Positions 8,366-17,685 are shown, counted from the stretch's first letter. The stretch is DNA of 64,000 nt from Alistipes finegoldii DSM 17242 (GCF_000265365.1 NC_018011.1:1426001-1490000), one strand, 5' to 3'. Notes: generated by a model from the sequence alone, not told the origin. Made by a program: numbers and translations.

Positions 8366-9166
8366 ATGAAAAGAGCGGTCTTCACACTATGGCTGCTGCT
8401 GGCTGCCGTCGCCGCGACGGCACAGGGCAACTCCCCCGACTTCGAATTCGGATACAGCGACCTGCAGCTTTCGCCTGACGACTACATCGGCCTGCAACTG
8501 CCGCCGCTGCACCAGCTGCTCGAAAACGCACGCAATACGCCGCAGGTGGAGTATTACAACAAAGCCGTCGAGATACAAGAGCGCGAACTGAAGAACGTGC
8601 GCCGCAACTGGCAGCACTACTTCAAGATCAACGCCAACTACAATTACGGCTCGTCGGACATCTACAACCAGAACTATCAGGACAACAGCAACCAGATCTG
8701 GACCACGACCACCACGGGCCGCGAGCAGAGCTGGTGGAACGTCGGAGCGTCGTTCTCGCTGCCGATCGACGAGATATTCAACCGCCGCAACAAGATCAAG
8801 CAGCAGAAACGGCGCATCGAACAGGTCGAGCTGGACACGGAACGCTGGCTCGAAGAGCAGCGCATCAAGGTCATCCAGCAATACACGCTGGCCGTCCAGC
8901 AGCTTTCGGTCCTGCGGAGCGCCGTCGAAGCCATGGTCACGGCGCAGGCGCAGTACCGCCTGAGCGAAGCCGACTTCATCAACGGCAAACTCGACGCCCA
9001 GACGCTGAGCCGCCAGAAAAACATCGAAAACGTGGCCATCCGCGAGTATGAAGAGGTCCGCCGGAGCCTGAACAACGCCCTGCTGACGCTCGAAGTGCTC
9101 ACCCGAACGCCGATCATCAGCAAACCGGCGCCCGCAACCGCCCCCCAAGCCCCTAAAACCGAATAG
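8366..9166 (+). CDS. TolC-family-like outer membrane protein, short
   Basis: The protein is 266 aa from ATG at 8366 with a cleavable signal peptide (AVFTLWLLLAAVAATAQG). The rest has long amphipathic helices with heptad character (RIEQVELDTERWLEEQRIKVIQQYTLAVQQL) and a central beta-type stretch (SWWNVGASFSLP), as in outer-membrane efflux (OEP) proteins. At 266 aa it holds one OEP-like repeat instead of the two in TolC (over 400 aa). Its place directly before the Wzc-like protein suggests it forms or caps the export channel; no Wza-type gene is seen. It ends in an Ala/Pro-rich tail. It starts 12 bp after the transferase stop and ends 4 bp before the next gene. Confidence 0.75.
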   Translation: MKRAVFTLWLLLAAVAATAQGNSPDFEFGYSDLQLSPDDYIGLQLPPLHQLLENARNTPQVEYYNKAVEIQERELKNVRRNWQHYFKINANYNYGSSDIYNQNYQDNSNQIWTTTTTGREQSWWNVGASFSLPIDEIFNRRNKIKQQKRRIEQVELDTERWLEEQRIKVIQQYTLAVQQLSVLRSAVEAMVTAQAQYRLSEADFINGKLDAQTLSRQKNIENVAIREYEEVRRSLNNALLTLEVLTRTPIISKPAPATAPQAPKTE

Positions 9167-9169
9167 TCC

Positions 9170-11377
9170 ATGAATTACATCGCTTATACCGCCCGGTTTC
9201 TCTACCGCATCAAGTGGTGGCTGATCCTCGCTCCGACAGTCGTAGCGCTGGCCGTCTTCTTCAAAATGGGCGCCCAGCCCCGCAACTACAAATCCATGAC
9301 GACCGTCTACACGGGCATCGTTTCGGGCTACGACATCACCACCACCGAAGGCACGCGTCAGGACTGGAACATCATCAACAACGCGATGGACAACCTGATC
9401 AACATCATCCTGTCGCAGAGCACGCTCAAGAACGTCTCGATGCGCCTTTACGCGCAGGGACTCACGCACCTCGATCCGGACAACGACAACCAGTACCTGA
9501 CGGCCCGCACCTCCCGGTACCTGCTGAACCGGACCCCCAAGGAGGTCATGGACCTCGTGGACCGCACCTCCGAGGAGAAGACGCTCGAAAACCTGCGCAG
9601 ATTTGAGGAGGCCGACCACGACAACCACGTATACGGCATGTTCCACTGGAACCCGCCCTACTACAGCTATCAGGCGCTGAGCCAGATCAAGGTCAAGCGC
9701 GTCACCAGCAGCGACATGCTCGAAATCAGCTACGAGAACGACGACCCGTACATCGTCTACAACACGCTGGTGATCCTCAACGACGAATTCGTCAGGCAGT
9801 ACCGGGACCTGCGCTTCGGCGAGACGAACAACGTGATCGCCTACTTCGAGTCCGAACTGGCCCGCGTGGGCAAGAACCTGCGAGAGCTGGAGGATTCGCT
9901 GCGCGACTACAACGTCGAGCACAAGGTGATCAACTACGACGAGCAGACCAAGCATATCGCCGCCCTGTCGCGCGACTACGAACTGCGCTACGAGGAGATC
10001 CTGCTCAACTTCGAGAGCGCCGAGAAACTGCGCAAGTCGATCGAAGAGCAACTCGAAGGGTTGCAGACCTTCCACAACAATGCGCAGTTCATCGAGAAGC
10101 TCCATACGATCGGCAGTCTCTACTCGCGCATTTCGGCGGCCGAAGCTTTCCAGCCGGCGCCCACCGAGAGCGGCGAGACGCTCTCCGACCGTCCGAGCAT
10201 AGCGGCCAGTCGCAGCAATACGGGCGACCTGCGCAGGAAACTGGCCGAGGAGACCCGCAACCTGCAGGAGATAACGACCAACATCGCCAGCCGGCAGTAC
10301 ACCAAAGAGGGGCTTTCGACCAACTCGATCGTGGCGGAGTGGCTCGCCGCCGTACTGCTCGCCGAGAAATCGCGGGCCGAGCTGGCGGTCATGAAACTGC
10401 GCAAGACCGAACTCGACGACAAGTACACCCACTTCTCGCCCGTGGGTTCGACGCTTAAGCGCAAAGGCCGCGAGATCAACTTCTCGGAGCAGTCGTACCT
10501 CTCGATCCTCACGGCCCTCAACACGGCCCGCCTGCGCCAGAAAAACCTGCAGATGACCTCGGCGACGCTCAAGATCATCAACCCGCCGGTGCTCCCGATC
10601 AACGCCGAGCCGAACAAGCGCAGGCTTGTCGTGGCCGCGGCGTTCCTCGCCACGTTCCTCTTCGTGCTGGGATTCTTCATCCTGCTGGAACTGCTCGACC
10701 GCACGCTGCGCGACAAGGTCCGCGCCGAGCGCATCACCGGCGGCAGGGTCATCGGAGCTTTCCCCGGCAAAGGACGCTTCGGACAGCGGCGCTACGCCAA
10801 GCAGTACCGCGAAATCGCGGCGCGCTATATCGGCAACGCGGCGATCAACTATTTCGAGCCGTCGCGCCGGCCCAACATACTCAACATACTGAGCACCGAG
10901 GCCGGCGACGGCAAGAGCACGATTTCGGAACAGGTGGCCGCCTATCTGCGCGAAGCCGACATGAAAGTCCGCGTGATCTCATGGAACAAGGACTTCGACG
11001 TCGAGCAGAAATCCTACCTGCTCGCCGGAAAACTCGAAGATTTCGTGCAGGACAGACCGGGCGACCTTCCGCTCTGCGAAGCCGACGTCGTGCTGGTGGA
11101 ATACCCGCCCTTCTCCGACAAGTCGGTACCCAAGGAGCTGCTGCGGAACGCCGCGCTGAACATCGTCATCGCCCCGGCCAACCGCACGTGGAAGGATACG
11201 GACCAGCTGCTTTTCGAGAAAACCGAGAAACTCGCGGGCCGCACGCCCGTGACCCTCTGTCTCAACTGCGCGCGCCGCGACGTGGTGCAGTCCTTCACGG
11301 GGCTGATGCCGCCCTACACCCGCATGCGCAGACTGGGCTACCAGATCAGCCAGTTCGGATTCACGGCCGTCAAATAA
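9170..11377 (+). CDS. Wzc-like polysaccharide co-polymerase with degenerate tyrosine-kinase domain
   Basis: Controls chain length and export of the polysaccharide. The 735 aa protein has one membrane helix at 15-32 (WWLILAPTVVALAVFF), a large periplasmic coiled-coil region, a second helix near 485-510 (LVVAAAFLATFLFVLGFFILLELL) and a cytoplasmic ATPase domain. Walker A is present as AGDGKS (578-583, K582). The Walker A' aspartate that BY-kinases need is not recognisable (VISWNKDFD). Walker B reads VVLVEYPP, with E644 where Asp is normal, and the C-terminus lacks the usual tyrosine cluster. It may bind ATP without acting as a normal autokinase. No separate Wzb-type phosphatase gene is seen in the locus. 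Confidence 0.85.
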   Translation: MNYIAYTARFLYRIKWWLILAPTVVALAVFFKMGAQPRNYKSMTTVYTGIVSGYDITTTEGTRQDWNIINNAMDNLINIILSQSTLKNVSMRLYAQGLTHLDPDNDNQYLTARTSRYLLNRTPKEVMDLVDRTSEEKTLENLRRFEEADHDNHVYGMFHWNPPYYSYQALSQIKVKRVTSSDMLEISYENDDPYIVYNTLVILNDEFVRQYRDLRFGETNNVIAYFESELARVGKNLRELEDSLRDYNVEHKVINYDEQTKHIAALSRDYELRYEEILLNFESAEKLRKSIEEQLEGLQTFHNNAQFIEKLHTIGSLYSRISAAEAFQPAPTESGETLSDRPSIAASRSNTGDLRRKLAEETRNLQEITTNIASRQYTKEGLSTNSIVAEWLAAVLLAEKSRAELAVMKLRKTELDDKYTHFSPVGSTLKRKGREINFSEQSYLSILTALNTARLRQKNLQMTSATLKIINPPVLPINAEPNKRRLVVAAAFLATFLFVLGFFILLELLDRTLRDKVRAERITGGRVIGAFPGKGRFGQRRYAKQYREIAARYIGNAAINYFEPSRRPNILNILSTEAGDGKSTISEQVAAYLREADMKVRVISWNKDFDVEQKSYLLAGKLEDFVQDRPGDLPLCEADVVLVEYPPFSDKSVPKELLRNAALNIVIAPANRTWKDTDQLLFEKTEKLAGRTPVTLCLNCARRDVVQSFTGLMPPYTRMRRLGYQISQFGFTAVK

Positions 11378-11413
11378 ACGCAACCCGCCATCCGCTTCAA
11401 AAAAAAGCCCGCA

Positions 11414-12919
11414 ATGGAACGCTACGGCAGCATAACCACACCCGTCAGCATCCCCCGGTTCATCATCGGGGGCATGCTCGTCGGCGGCGTGGCCGTGGTC
11501 GCCATGGCTTTCCTGAACTACGGACTGCTCGCCGGGACCGTCGTCGCCGCCATTCCCGCCGCACTCTGCATCCTGTGGGTCACGCTGCGCAATCCTGCGC
11601 TGGCGATGCTCGGACTGTTCGTGATCAATTACTTCATCATGGGGCTGACCCGTTACGCCCACGACCTGCCGTTCGGCATGATCCTCGATGCGCTGATATT
11701 CTACAACATCCTGATAATAAGCCTGCAGGCCATGATGCACCGCATCGAATGGAAACGCGCCAGCTCCGGGCTGACCGTCGTCGCGGCGATCTGGGTGGCG
11801 TACTGCGTGCTCGAAGTGGTCAACCCCGAATCGGTTTCGGTTTCGGGATGGTTCTCGTCCGTGAGGTCCGTGGCGTTCTACTTCTTCTTCATCGTGGTGC
11901 TCACCCAGCTCACGATGAACGAATACAAGTACCTGAAATACATGCTCGTCATCTGGTCCGTCCTGACGCTGATCGCCGTGGGCAAAGCCTGCATCCAGAA
12001 GTTCTTCGGCTTCAACGCCGCCGAAAACTACTGGCTGTTCGTTCTCGGCGGACGCTCGACGCACATCATCCACAGCGGGGTCCGGTATTTCTCGTTCTTC
12101 AGCGACGCCGCCAACTTCGGCGGCTCGATGGGACTTTCGATGGTCGTCTTTTCGATCTCGGCGCTCTATTACCGCAATCCGTGGATGAAGATATACCTGC
12201 TGCTGGTCGCCGCCGCGGCCTGCTACGGCATGCTGATTTCGGGCACGCGCAGCGCGCTGGCCGTGCCGTTCGTCGGCTACACGGCCTTCATCATGATGTC
12301 GCGCAACATCAAAGTCATCGTCATGGGCGTCCTGCTGGTCATCGCGGCGTTCGTCTTCCTGAAGTTCACCTCGATCGGGCAGGGCAACGCCTTGGTCCGG
12401 CGTGCGCGCAGCGCCTTCAACTCGGAAGATCCGTCTTTCAAGGTCCGTCTTGAAAATCAGGCCAAACTGCGCGAAATAATGGCGGACAAACCCTTCGGCG
12501 CAGGCTTGGGGCACGGCGGCGGCAAAGCCAAGACTTTCACCCCGACCGCGCCGCTGTCACAGATTCCGACCGACTCGTGGTTCGTGATGATCTGGGTCGA
12601 AACGGGCGTCGTGGGCATCCTGCTGCACATCGGCATCCTGCTCTACATACTGGCGCGGGGCGCCTATCTGGTGGTCTTCAAGCTGCGGAACACGCAGCTC
12701 AGGGGATTCACGGCGGCGCTCACGGCCGGAATTTCCGGCATCGTCGTCATGGCCTACGCCAACGAGATTCTGGGACAGATACCCACGGGCGCCATCCTCT
12801 ACATGAGCATGGGCTTCATCTTCCTCGCGCCGCGCTTCGACCGCGAGCTATCGCGCAAGGAGATTCTCGACAAGGCGACCGCGGCACAACAGCCCCCTCT
12901 GCGGGAAAATTACGAATGA
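11414..12919 (+). CDS. O-antigen ligase/polymerase-like membrane protein (Wzy)
   Basis: The 501 aa protein has about ten to twelve hydrophobic helices and a large periplasmic loop (around residues 330-385) containing FKVRLENQAKLREIMADKPFG and GLGHGGG, typical of the Wzy_C/O-antigen ligase family. It would join repeat units on the periplasmic face, working with Wzx and the Wzc-like protein of the same operon. Start codon ATG at 11414. The stop overlaps the next gene in ATGA. Wzy and WaaL-type ligases cannot be separated by sequence alone; the exopolysaccharide context favours a polymerase. Confidence 0.85.
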   Translation: MERYGSITTPVSIPRFIIGGMLVGGVAVVAMAFLNYGLLAGTVVAAIPAALCILWVTLRNPALAMLGLFVINYFIMGLTRYAHDLPFGMILDALIFYNILIISLQAMMHRIEWKRASSGLTVVAAIWVAYCVLEVVNPESVSVSGWFSSVRSVAFYFFFIVVLTQLTMNEYKYLKYMLVIWSVLTLIAVGKACIQKFFGFNAAENYWLFVLGGRSTHIIHSGVRYFSFFSDAANFGGSMGLSMVVFSISALYYRNPWMKIYLLLVAAAACYGMLISGTRSALAVPFVGYTAFIMMSRNIKVIVMGVLLVIAAFVFLKFTSIGQGNALVRRARSAFNSEDPSFKVRLENQAKLREIMADKPFGAGLGHGGGKAKTFTPTAPLSQIPTDSWFVMIWVETGVVGILLHIGILLYILARGAYLVVFKLRNTQLRGFTAALTAGISGIVVMAYANEILGQIPTGAILYMSMGFIFLAPRFDRELSRKEILDKATAAQQPPLRENYE

Positions 12920-13809
12920 TGGAGAGGCGGATATCGGTCATATCGGTCAATTACAACGGCTACGACCTCACCTGCGCGATGATCGACTCGCTGCGGCGGC
13001 ATGTCACGACTCCGCTGGAGATCGTGATCGTGGACAACGGCTCAACGCGCGACGAAGCGGCCCCGCTGCGGGAACGCTACCCCGACGTCAAGGTGCTGCG
13101 CAGCGAACGCAACTTAGGGTTCGCCGGCGGCAACAACCTCGGATTCGCGGCGGCGACGGGCGATTATCTGCTGCTGCTGAACAACGACACCGAAGTCACC
13201 GAGGACACCCTGCACTACCTCCGCGAAACCCTCGACAACGACCGCTCGATCGGCGCGGTCTGTCCGAAAATCCGGTTTTTCGCTCCTCCGCAGCATATTC
13301 AGTTCGCGGGCTACACGCCCCTGACGCGCATCACGCTGCGCAACGCCCTGATCGGCTTCGGGGAACCCGACGACGGGCGGTACGACACCCCGCACGACAC
13401 GCCCTATGCGCACGGCGCGGCGATGATGGTCCGGCGCGAAACGCTCGAAAAAGCCGGACCGATGCCGGAGATCTACTTCCTCTATTACGAGGAGCTGGAC
13501 TGGTCGGTACGCATCCGCGAACAGGGCCGGCGCATCGTCTACGATCCCCGCTGCACGGTATTCCACAAGGAGAGCGCGACCACGGGCCAACAAAGCCCCC
13601 TGCGGAGCTACTGCCTGACCCGCAACCGGCTGCTCTTCGCATGGCGCAACCTCCGGGGCGGCGCGCGGCTGCTTTCGGTCGCCTACCAGCTCTGCATAGC
13701 GGCGCCCAAAAACGCCGTCTCGGCGCTCGCGCACCGGCGCGGCGACCTCGCGAAAGCCGTATGCCGGGGCGTACGCGACTTCTTCACCCTGAAAAACAAG
13801 CAGGCATGA
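12916..13809 (+). CDS. Family 2 glycosyltransferase (rhamnosyltransferase-like)
   Basis: The 297 aa protein has a GT-A fold start (ISVISVNYNGYDLTCAMIDSL), nucleotide-sugar binding EIVIVDNGS and the NLGFAGGNN and LLLNNDTEV motifs typical of WbbL-type rhamnosyltransferases. YYEELDWSVRI supplies the conserved acidic/ED region. There are no membrane helices. Two ATGs are adjacent (12916, 12919); the first gives the ATGA overlap with Wzy. The sugar donor is not certain: dTDP-rhamnose is suggested by family resemblance only, and no rml genes are in the window. Confidence 0.87.
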   Translation: MMERRISVISVNYNGYDLTCAMIDSLRRHVTTPLEIVIVDNGSTRDEAAPLRERYPDVKVLRSERNLGFAGGNNLGFAAATGDYLLLLNNDTEVTEDTLHYLRETLDNDRSIGAVCPKIRFFAPPQHIQFAGYTPLTRITLRNALIGFGEPDDGRYDTPHDTPYAHGAAMMVRRETLEKAGPMPEIYFLYYEELDWSVRIREQGRRIVYDPRCTVFHKESATTGQQSPLRSYCLTRNRLLFAWRNLRGGARLLSVAYQLCIAAPKNAVSALAHRRGDLAKAVCRGVRDFFTLKNKQA

Positions 13810-15008
13810 CGACTCTTCTGAACATAGCCGACTGGATTTTCATCTTCGTACTGGGACTTCCGGTGCTCTATCTTTTCGTCTTCGCGCTCTTCTCGACGCG
13901 CAAAAGCATGGACGACTATCCGCAGGCCAAACGCCGGCGGAAGTTCGTGACGCTGATTCCCGCCTACAAAAGCGATGCGGTGATCGTCCGCACGGCGCAG
14001 GCGGCCCTGCGGCAGGAGTATCCCGCACAGCTGCACGAGGTGGTCGTGATCGCCGACCGGCTGAAACCCCAAACGCTGGCCGAACTGCGCACGCTGCCGA
14101 TCCGCGTGCTGGAGGTCTCCTTCGAAAACAGCTCCAAGGCCAAGGCGCTGAATTTCGCGGTCGAAGAGCTGGGACCCGAAGCCGCCGAAGCCGTCACGAT
14201 CCTCGACGCCGACAATCTGGCCGGCGAAGATTTCATCGCCCGGCTCAACGACGTCTTCGACAGCGGCGTGCAAGCCGTACAGGCCCACCGCACGGCCAAG
14301 AACCGCGACACCGACACCGCCGTGCTGGATGCGGCGAGCGAAGAGATCAACAACGCCATATTCCGCCGCGGACACGTGGCGCTGGGACTCTCCTCGGCGC
14401 TCATCGGTTCGGGCATGGCCTTCGAATACAAGTGGTTCCGCGACAACATCGCCCGCTGCACCACGTCGGGCGAAGACAAGGAACTCGAAGCGCTGCTGCT
14501 CAGGCAGGGCATCTACATCGACTACATCGACGGCCTGCGCGTGCTGGACGAGAAGGTGCAGGGCGAAGGCGCCTACTACAACCAGCGGCGCAGATGGATC
14601 GCCGCGCAGTTCTACGCGCTGGGGTCGGCCGTCCGGCAGCTGCCGGGCGCAATCGCCGCGGGCAACCTCGACTACTGCGACAAACTCCTGCAATGGTGCC
14701 TGCCGCCGCGCATCCTGCTGATGGGGCTGGTGCCGCTTTGGACGGCCGCGATGACCGTATTCGATCCCCTCGGCTCGATAAAATGGTGGATCGTACTGCT
14801 CCTGCTGCTCTTCGCGCTGGCGCTGGCGCTCCCCGACGAGCAGACCGACCGGCAGCTGGGCCGCGCCTTGCGCCGCATGCCCGTACTGTTCCTGCTGACC
14901 GCAGCCAACCTTTTCCGCCTGCGGGGCACCAAAGACAAATTCATCCACACCGAACACACCGGGGCCGGCGGCAACGCTCCCGGTGCCAACACCCCGACCG
15001 AACCATGA
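13806..15008 (+). CDS. Membrane-bound family 2 glycosyltransferase (processive/GlcNAc-transferase type)
   Basis: The 400 aa protein has an N-terminal helix (WIFIFVLGLPVLYLFVFALF), a cytosolic GT-A domain (TLIPAYKSDA, ILDADNL as DxD, SGEDKELEALLL) and a QRRRW motif equivalent to the Q-x-x-R-W of processive GT2 enzymes, followed by two to three C-terminal membrane helices. This architecture resembles poly-GlcNAc or cellulose synthase relatives, though single-sugar transferases of this shape are also common in Bacteroidetes loci. It overlaps both neighbours through ATGA junctions (13806 and 15005). Confidence 0.85.
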   Translation: MTTLLNIADWIFIFVLGLPVLYLFVFALFSTRKSMDDYPQAKRRRKFVTLIPAYKSDAVIVRTAQAALRQEYPAQLHEVVVIADRLKPQTLAELRTLPIRVLEVSFENSSKAKALNFAVEELGPEAAEAVTILDADNLAGEDFIARLNDVFDSGVQAVQAHRTAKNRDTDTAVLDAASEEINNAIFRRGHVALGLSSALIGSGMAFEYKWFRDNIARCTTSGEDKELEALLLRQGIYIDYIDGLRVLDEKVQGEGAYYNQRRRWIAAQFYALGSAVRQLPGAIAAGNLDYCDKLLQWCLPPRILLMGLVPLWTAAMTVFDPLGSIKWWIVLLLLLFALALALPDEQTDRQLGRALRRMPVLFLLTAANLFRLRGTKDKFIHTEHTGAGGNAPGANTPTEP

Positions 15009-16123
15009 AAATAGCAATCGAGGCACAGCGCATCTTCCGCCCCAACAAACACGGCATGGACTTCGTGGCGCTCGAAACCATCCGCTGCCTGCAGAAGATC
15101 GACACGAAAAACGAATACTTCATCTTCACGGGCGAAGGCGGGGACCGCTGTCTGGAGGAGACGCCCAACATGCATATCGAGACGCTCCGCTGCCCGACCT
15201 ATCCGCTCTGGGAGCAGTGGGCGCTGCCGCGCGCCGTGGCGCGGGTCAAACCCGACCTGCTGCACTGCACGAGCAACACGGCGCCCGTATGGGGCCGCAC
15301 TCCGCTGGTGCTGACGCTGCACGACATCATCTTCCTCGAAAAGCAGGCTTCGCGCAACAAGTCGTCCTACCAGTCGCTGGGACGCATCTACCGCCGGCTG
15401 GTCGTGCCGCGCATCCTGCCCAAGTGCCGGAAGATCATCACCGTCTCGCAATTCGAATGCGACCGCATCCGCACGGCCCTCGGTCTCGATCCCGAACGGA
15501 TCACGGCCATCTACAACGGCTACAACGAACGGTTCCGGCCGCTGGACGATGTGGCGCGGACCGTCGGCAAATACCTCTCCGATCCCGGCTACATCTTCTT
15601 TCTGGGCAACACCGACCCCAAGAAGAACACGTCCGGCACGTTGCGCGCCTACGCCGAGTACGTGCGCCGCTCGGAGAAACCCCTGCCGCTGCTGGTCGCC
15701 GACCTGAGGGAGCAGGCCGCGGAGGAGATTCTGCGCGAGATCGGCGCGCCTGAACTGCGCGGGATGCTCCGTCTGCCGGGGTATATCCCCAACGGCGACC
15801 TCCCGGCCGTCTACAACGGCGCATCGGCGTTCCTCTACACCTCGCTGCGCGAGAGTTTCGGAATTCCGCAGCTCGAAGCGATGGCCTGCGGCACGCCCGT
15901 GGTGACGTCGAACACCTCGGCGATCCCCGAAGTGGCCGGTCCGGGAGCAATTCTCGTCGATCCGACTTCGCCGACGGCGATCGCCGACGCCCTGCTGCGC
16001 CTCGAAACCGATCCGGCGTTCCGCGCCGAACAGGTCGCCTACGGACTCGAACGGGTCAAACTCTTCTCTTGGGAAGAGACGGCCCGGCAGCTGCTGGCGC
16101 TTTACGAATCGCTCGGCAGATAG
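15005..16123 (+). CDS. Family 4 glycosyltransferase
   Basis: The 372 aa protein has a GT-B fold, with an N-terminal domain beginning MKIAIEAQRIFRPNKHGMDF, HDIIFLEKQ, a nucleotide-binding half with ITAIYNGYNERF, FFLGNTDPKKN, LPGYIPNGDLPAVYNGA, and the E-x7-E signature region ESFGIPQLEAMACGTPVVTSN. It resembles mannosyl/glucosyl transferases of the WbaZ/MtfB group. It is the last gene of the first exopolysaccharide segment and is followed by a strong terminator. Confidence 0.9.
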   Translation: MKIAIEAQRIFRPNKHGMDFVALETIRCLQKIDTKNEYFIFTGEGGDRCLEETPNMHIETLRCPTYPLWEQWALPRAVARVKPDLLHCTSNTAPVWGRTPLVLTLHDIIFLEKQASRNKSSYQSLGRIYRRLVVPRILPKCRKIITVSQFECDRIRTALGLDPERITAIYNGYNERFRPLDDVARTVGKYLSDPGYIFFLGNTDPKKNTSGTLRAYAEYVRRSEKPLPLLVADLREQAAEEILREIGAPELRGMLRLPGYIPNGDLPAVYNGASAFLYTSLRESFGIPQLEAMACGTPVVTSNTSAIPEVAGPGAILVDPTSPTAIADALLRLETDPAFRAEQVAYGLERVKLFSWEETARQLLALYESLGR

Positions 16124-16190
16124 AGCGCAAACCCGCCCGCCGCCCCGAATCGGCGGAGCGGCGGGCGGAACAGGCCGAAGCGGCCGATAA

Positions 16191-16218
16191 AAAAAGGAAG
16201 GGCGTTGCCCTTCCTTTT
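16191..16218. terminator. Bidirectional terminator between glycosyltransferase and LruC gene
   Basis: GGAAGGGC (16196-16203) and GCCCTTCC (16207-16214) form an 8-bp stem with a GTT loop. It is flanked by A7 on one side and TTTT on the other, so it can end both the plus-strand operon and the convergent LruC gene. Confidence 0.9.
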
Positions 16219-16239
16219 CCGTTTCCGGTATTTGCGGTC

Positions 16240-17496
16240 TTATTTTCTCTTCACGAGGTGCTTCTCCACGCCGTGCAGATACCACTCCTGCGCCACCGCG
16301 CCGCCCGACTGCGCCCATTCGAGCATTTGGGGATAAGCCTTCAGGAAATCGGTCTTCTCGTAGGCATGCTGAATGTCGAAGGGAATATTGATCGCCCAGA
16401 CCAGCCCGTCGTTCGAATAGTAGAAGCGGCCGGCTCTGTCGGTATAGGCGCTCTGTCCGGCCAGCGCATTGTAGTCGGCCGTCGCGGCGGGCGTAGGCTC
16501 GAAACCGCCCCGGTGGATCTCTATGCGGCGGCCGTCCGATTCCCGGTCGCGGGTCAGGAAGAAATCGAACGTATCGAAAGCCACATTCTCGATGGCGATC
16601 GAATTGCGGAAATAGACCATGAACGAAGCCTCGGCAAGCCGGTCTTCGGGCATCTCATAGCCTTCCTCCGTATTCACATAGGCGGCACCCGCAGGGCGGT
16701 TGGCGTTTTCACGGATGTTCAGGAACTTCAGCACCGCCGGCTCCTTGACGTAATTCGGAGAGTTGAGCGCGACCAACTCCGCTTCGGGAGCGTTTTTGCT
16801 GTTGTAGGGTTCGATCTGGTCGATCTCGCCGCCCTTGACGCCCTTCATCGCAAGACACAAATCGTAGGGAATGGAACCGCCGACCGCCTTCACACGGACG
16901 CCGATCAGCATCGCATTGACCTTGTTCTTGTTCTGCATGTAGAGCTGGATCTTGTAGTTGACGACGAAATCGTTGAAATCGAAGTCGCCGTAAGCGGGCC
17001 AGAGGTCCTCGAACATCAGCGTGCCCCATCCATTCCTGCGGGCGGGGATGTAGATCAATCCCTCATCGACGCTGGCTTCGTCGTCATTACCGATTCCGGC
17101 GCGGGTGCCGCTCGCCGCTTTCGGATCGAGGGAGCAGAAAGCGCCGTCGGAAGTCACTGGCACGGCCACCTGCGGCGAAACGCCGCTTTCGGTCCGGCAG
17201 CTCACATAGAGCGTCCGCGTCGCGGCCGGCACGTCGAGCTTCACCGGATCGGCGTCGCCGCCGACCATAAACGAAGCGAAAGGCTCGGCCTCTTGCCCGG
17301 CAGCCACATATACGCGGGTGGGTTGCGGAGCGGTGAAATTACAGGCGACCGAAGCCGTCGTTTTCCAACCGAACGAGGAAGGGACGCTCATCTCCGCGAA
17401 TTTGCCGGCATCGCCTGCCGGTCCGGGAGTCGGCGCATCTTCGGCACACCCTGCAAAGCTCAGTGCAGCGGCGGCGAAAAGGAGAATTTTTTTCAT
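16240..17496 (-). CDS. LruC domain lipoprotein
   Basis: The 418 aa protein has a lipoprotein signal with lipobox (LSFAGC, Cys17) and an LruC/DUF4842 core recognisable by EDLWPAYGDFDFNDFVVNY near residue 165, which contains a calcium-loop-like acidic pattern, plus later ITxxF-type strands. LruC proteins were named for Leptospira surface antigens and are frequent on the Bacteroidetes surface; their function is unclear. Here it sits on the opposite strand in the middle of the exopolysaccharide locus, with its own promoter at 17538-17569, and may be an anchoring or surface-exposed partner. That role is inferred from position only. Confidence 0.85.
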   Translation of the reverse strand: MKKILLFAAAALSFAGCAEDAPTPGPAGDAGKFAEMSVPSSFGWKTTASVACNFTAPQPTRVYVAAGQEAEPFASFMVGGDADPVKLDVPAATRTLYVSCRTESGVSPQVAVPVTSDGAFCSLDPKAASGTRAGIGNDDEASVDEGLIYIPARRNGWGTLMFEDLWPAYGDFDFNDFVVNYKIQLYMQNKNKVNAMLIGVRVKAVGGSIPYDLCLAMKGVKGGEIDQIEPYNSKNAPEAELVALNSPNYVKEPAVLKFLNIRENANRPAGAAYVNTEEGYEMPEDRLAEASFMVYFRNSIAIENVAFDTFDFFLTRDRESDGRRIEIHRGGFEPTPAATADYNALAGQSAYTDRAGRFYYSNDGLVWAINIPFDIQHAYEKTDFLKAYPQMLEWAQSGGAVAQEWYLHGVEKHLVKRK

Positions 17497-17537
17497 AATT
17501 CAAAAAGTCGGATCATCCGATAAAAGTGTCGCAGAAA

Positions 17538-17569
17538 CAAAAGTAGCGCATATATTCAATTCCGCCAAA
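17538..17569 (-). promoter_or_regulatory. Promoter of the LruC lipoprotein gene
   Basis: On the minus strand TTTG (17566-17569) is followed after 20 bp by TACTTTTG (17538-17545), a good match to the Bacteroidetes -33/-7 consensus. It gives a 5' leader of roughly 35 nt before the ATG at 17496. Confidence 0.8.
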
Positions 17570-17672
17570 TTTTCAAACAAAAAAGCCCGTAATTTTATTG
17601 AAATATGCCAAAAACTGCGCCATAACACTCCTGATTTCGCACAACACGGTTACGTATATCGCAGAAGTTTGC

Positions 17673-17680
17673 TATCTTTG
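17673..17680 (+). promoter_or_regulatory. -7 promoter box directly before the acyltransferase start
   Basis: TATCTTTG fits TAnnTTTG exactly and ends only 5 bp before the ATG at 17686. In Bacteroidetes the transcript starts a few bases after this box, so the mRNA would be leaderless or nearly so. I see no clear -33 TTTG. Confidence 0.6.
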
Positions 17681-17685
17681 TGGTT

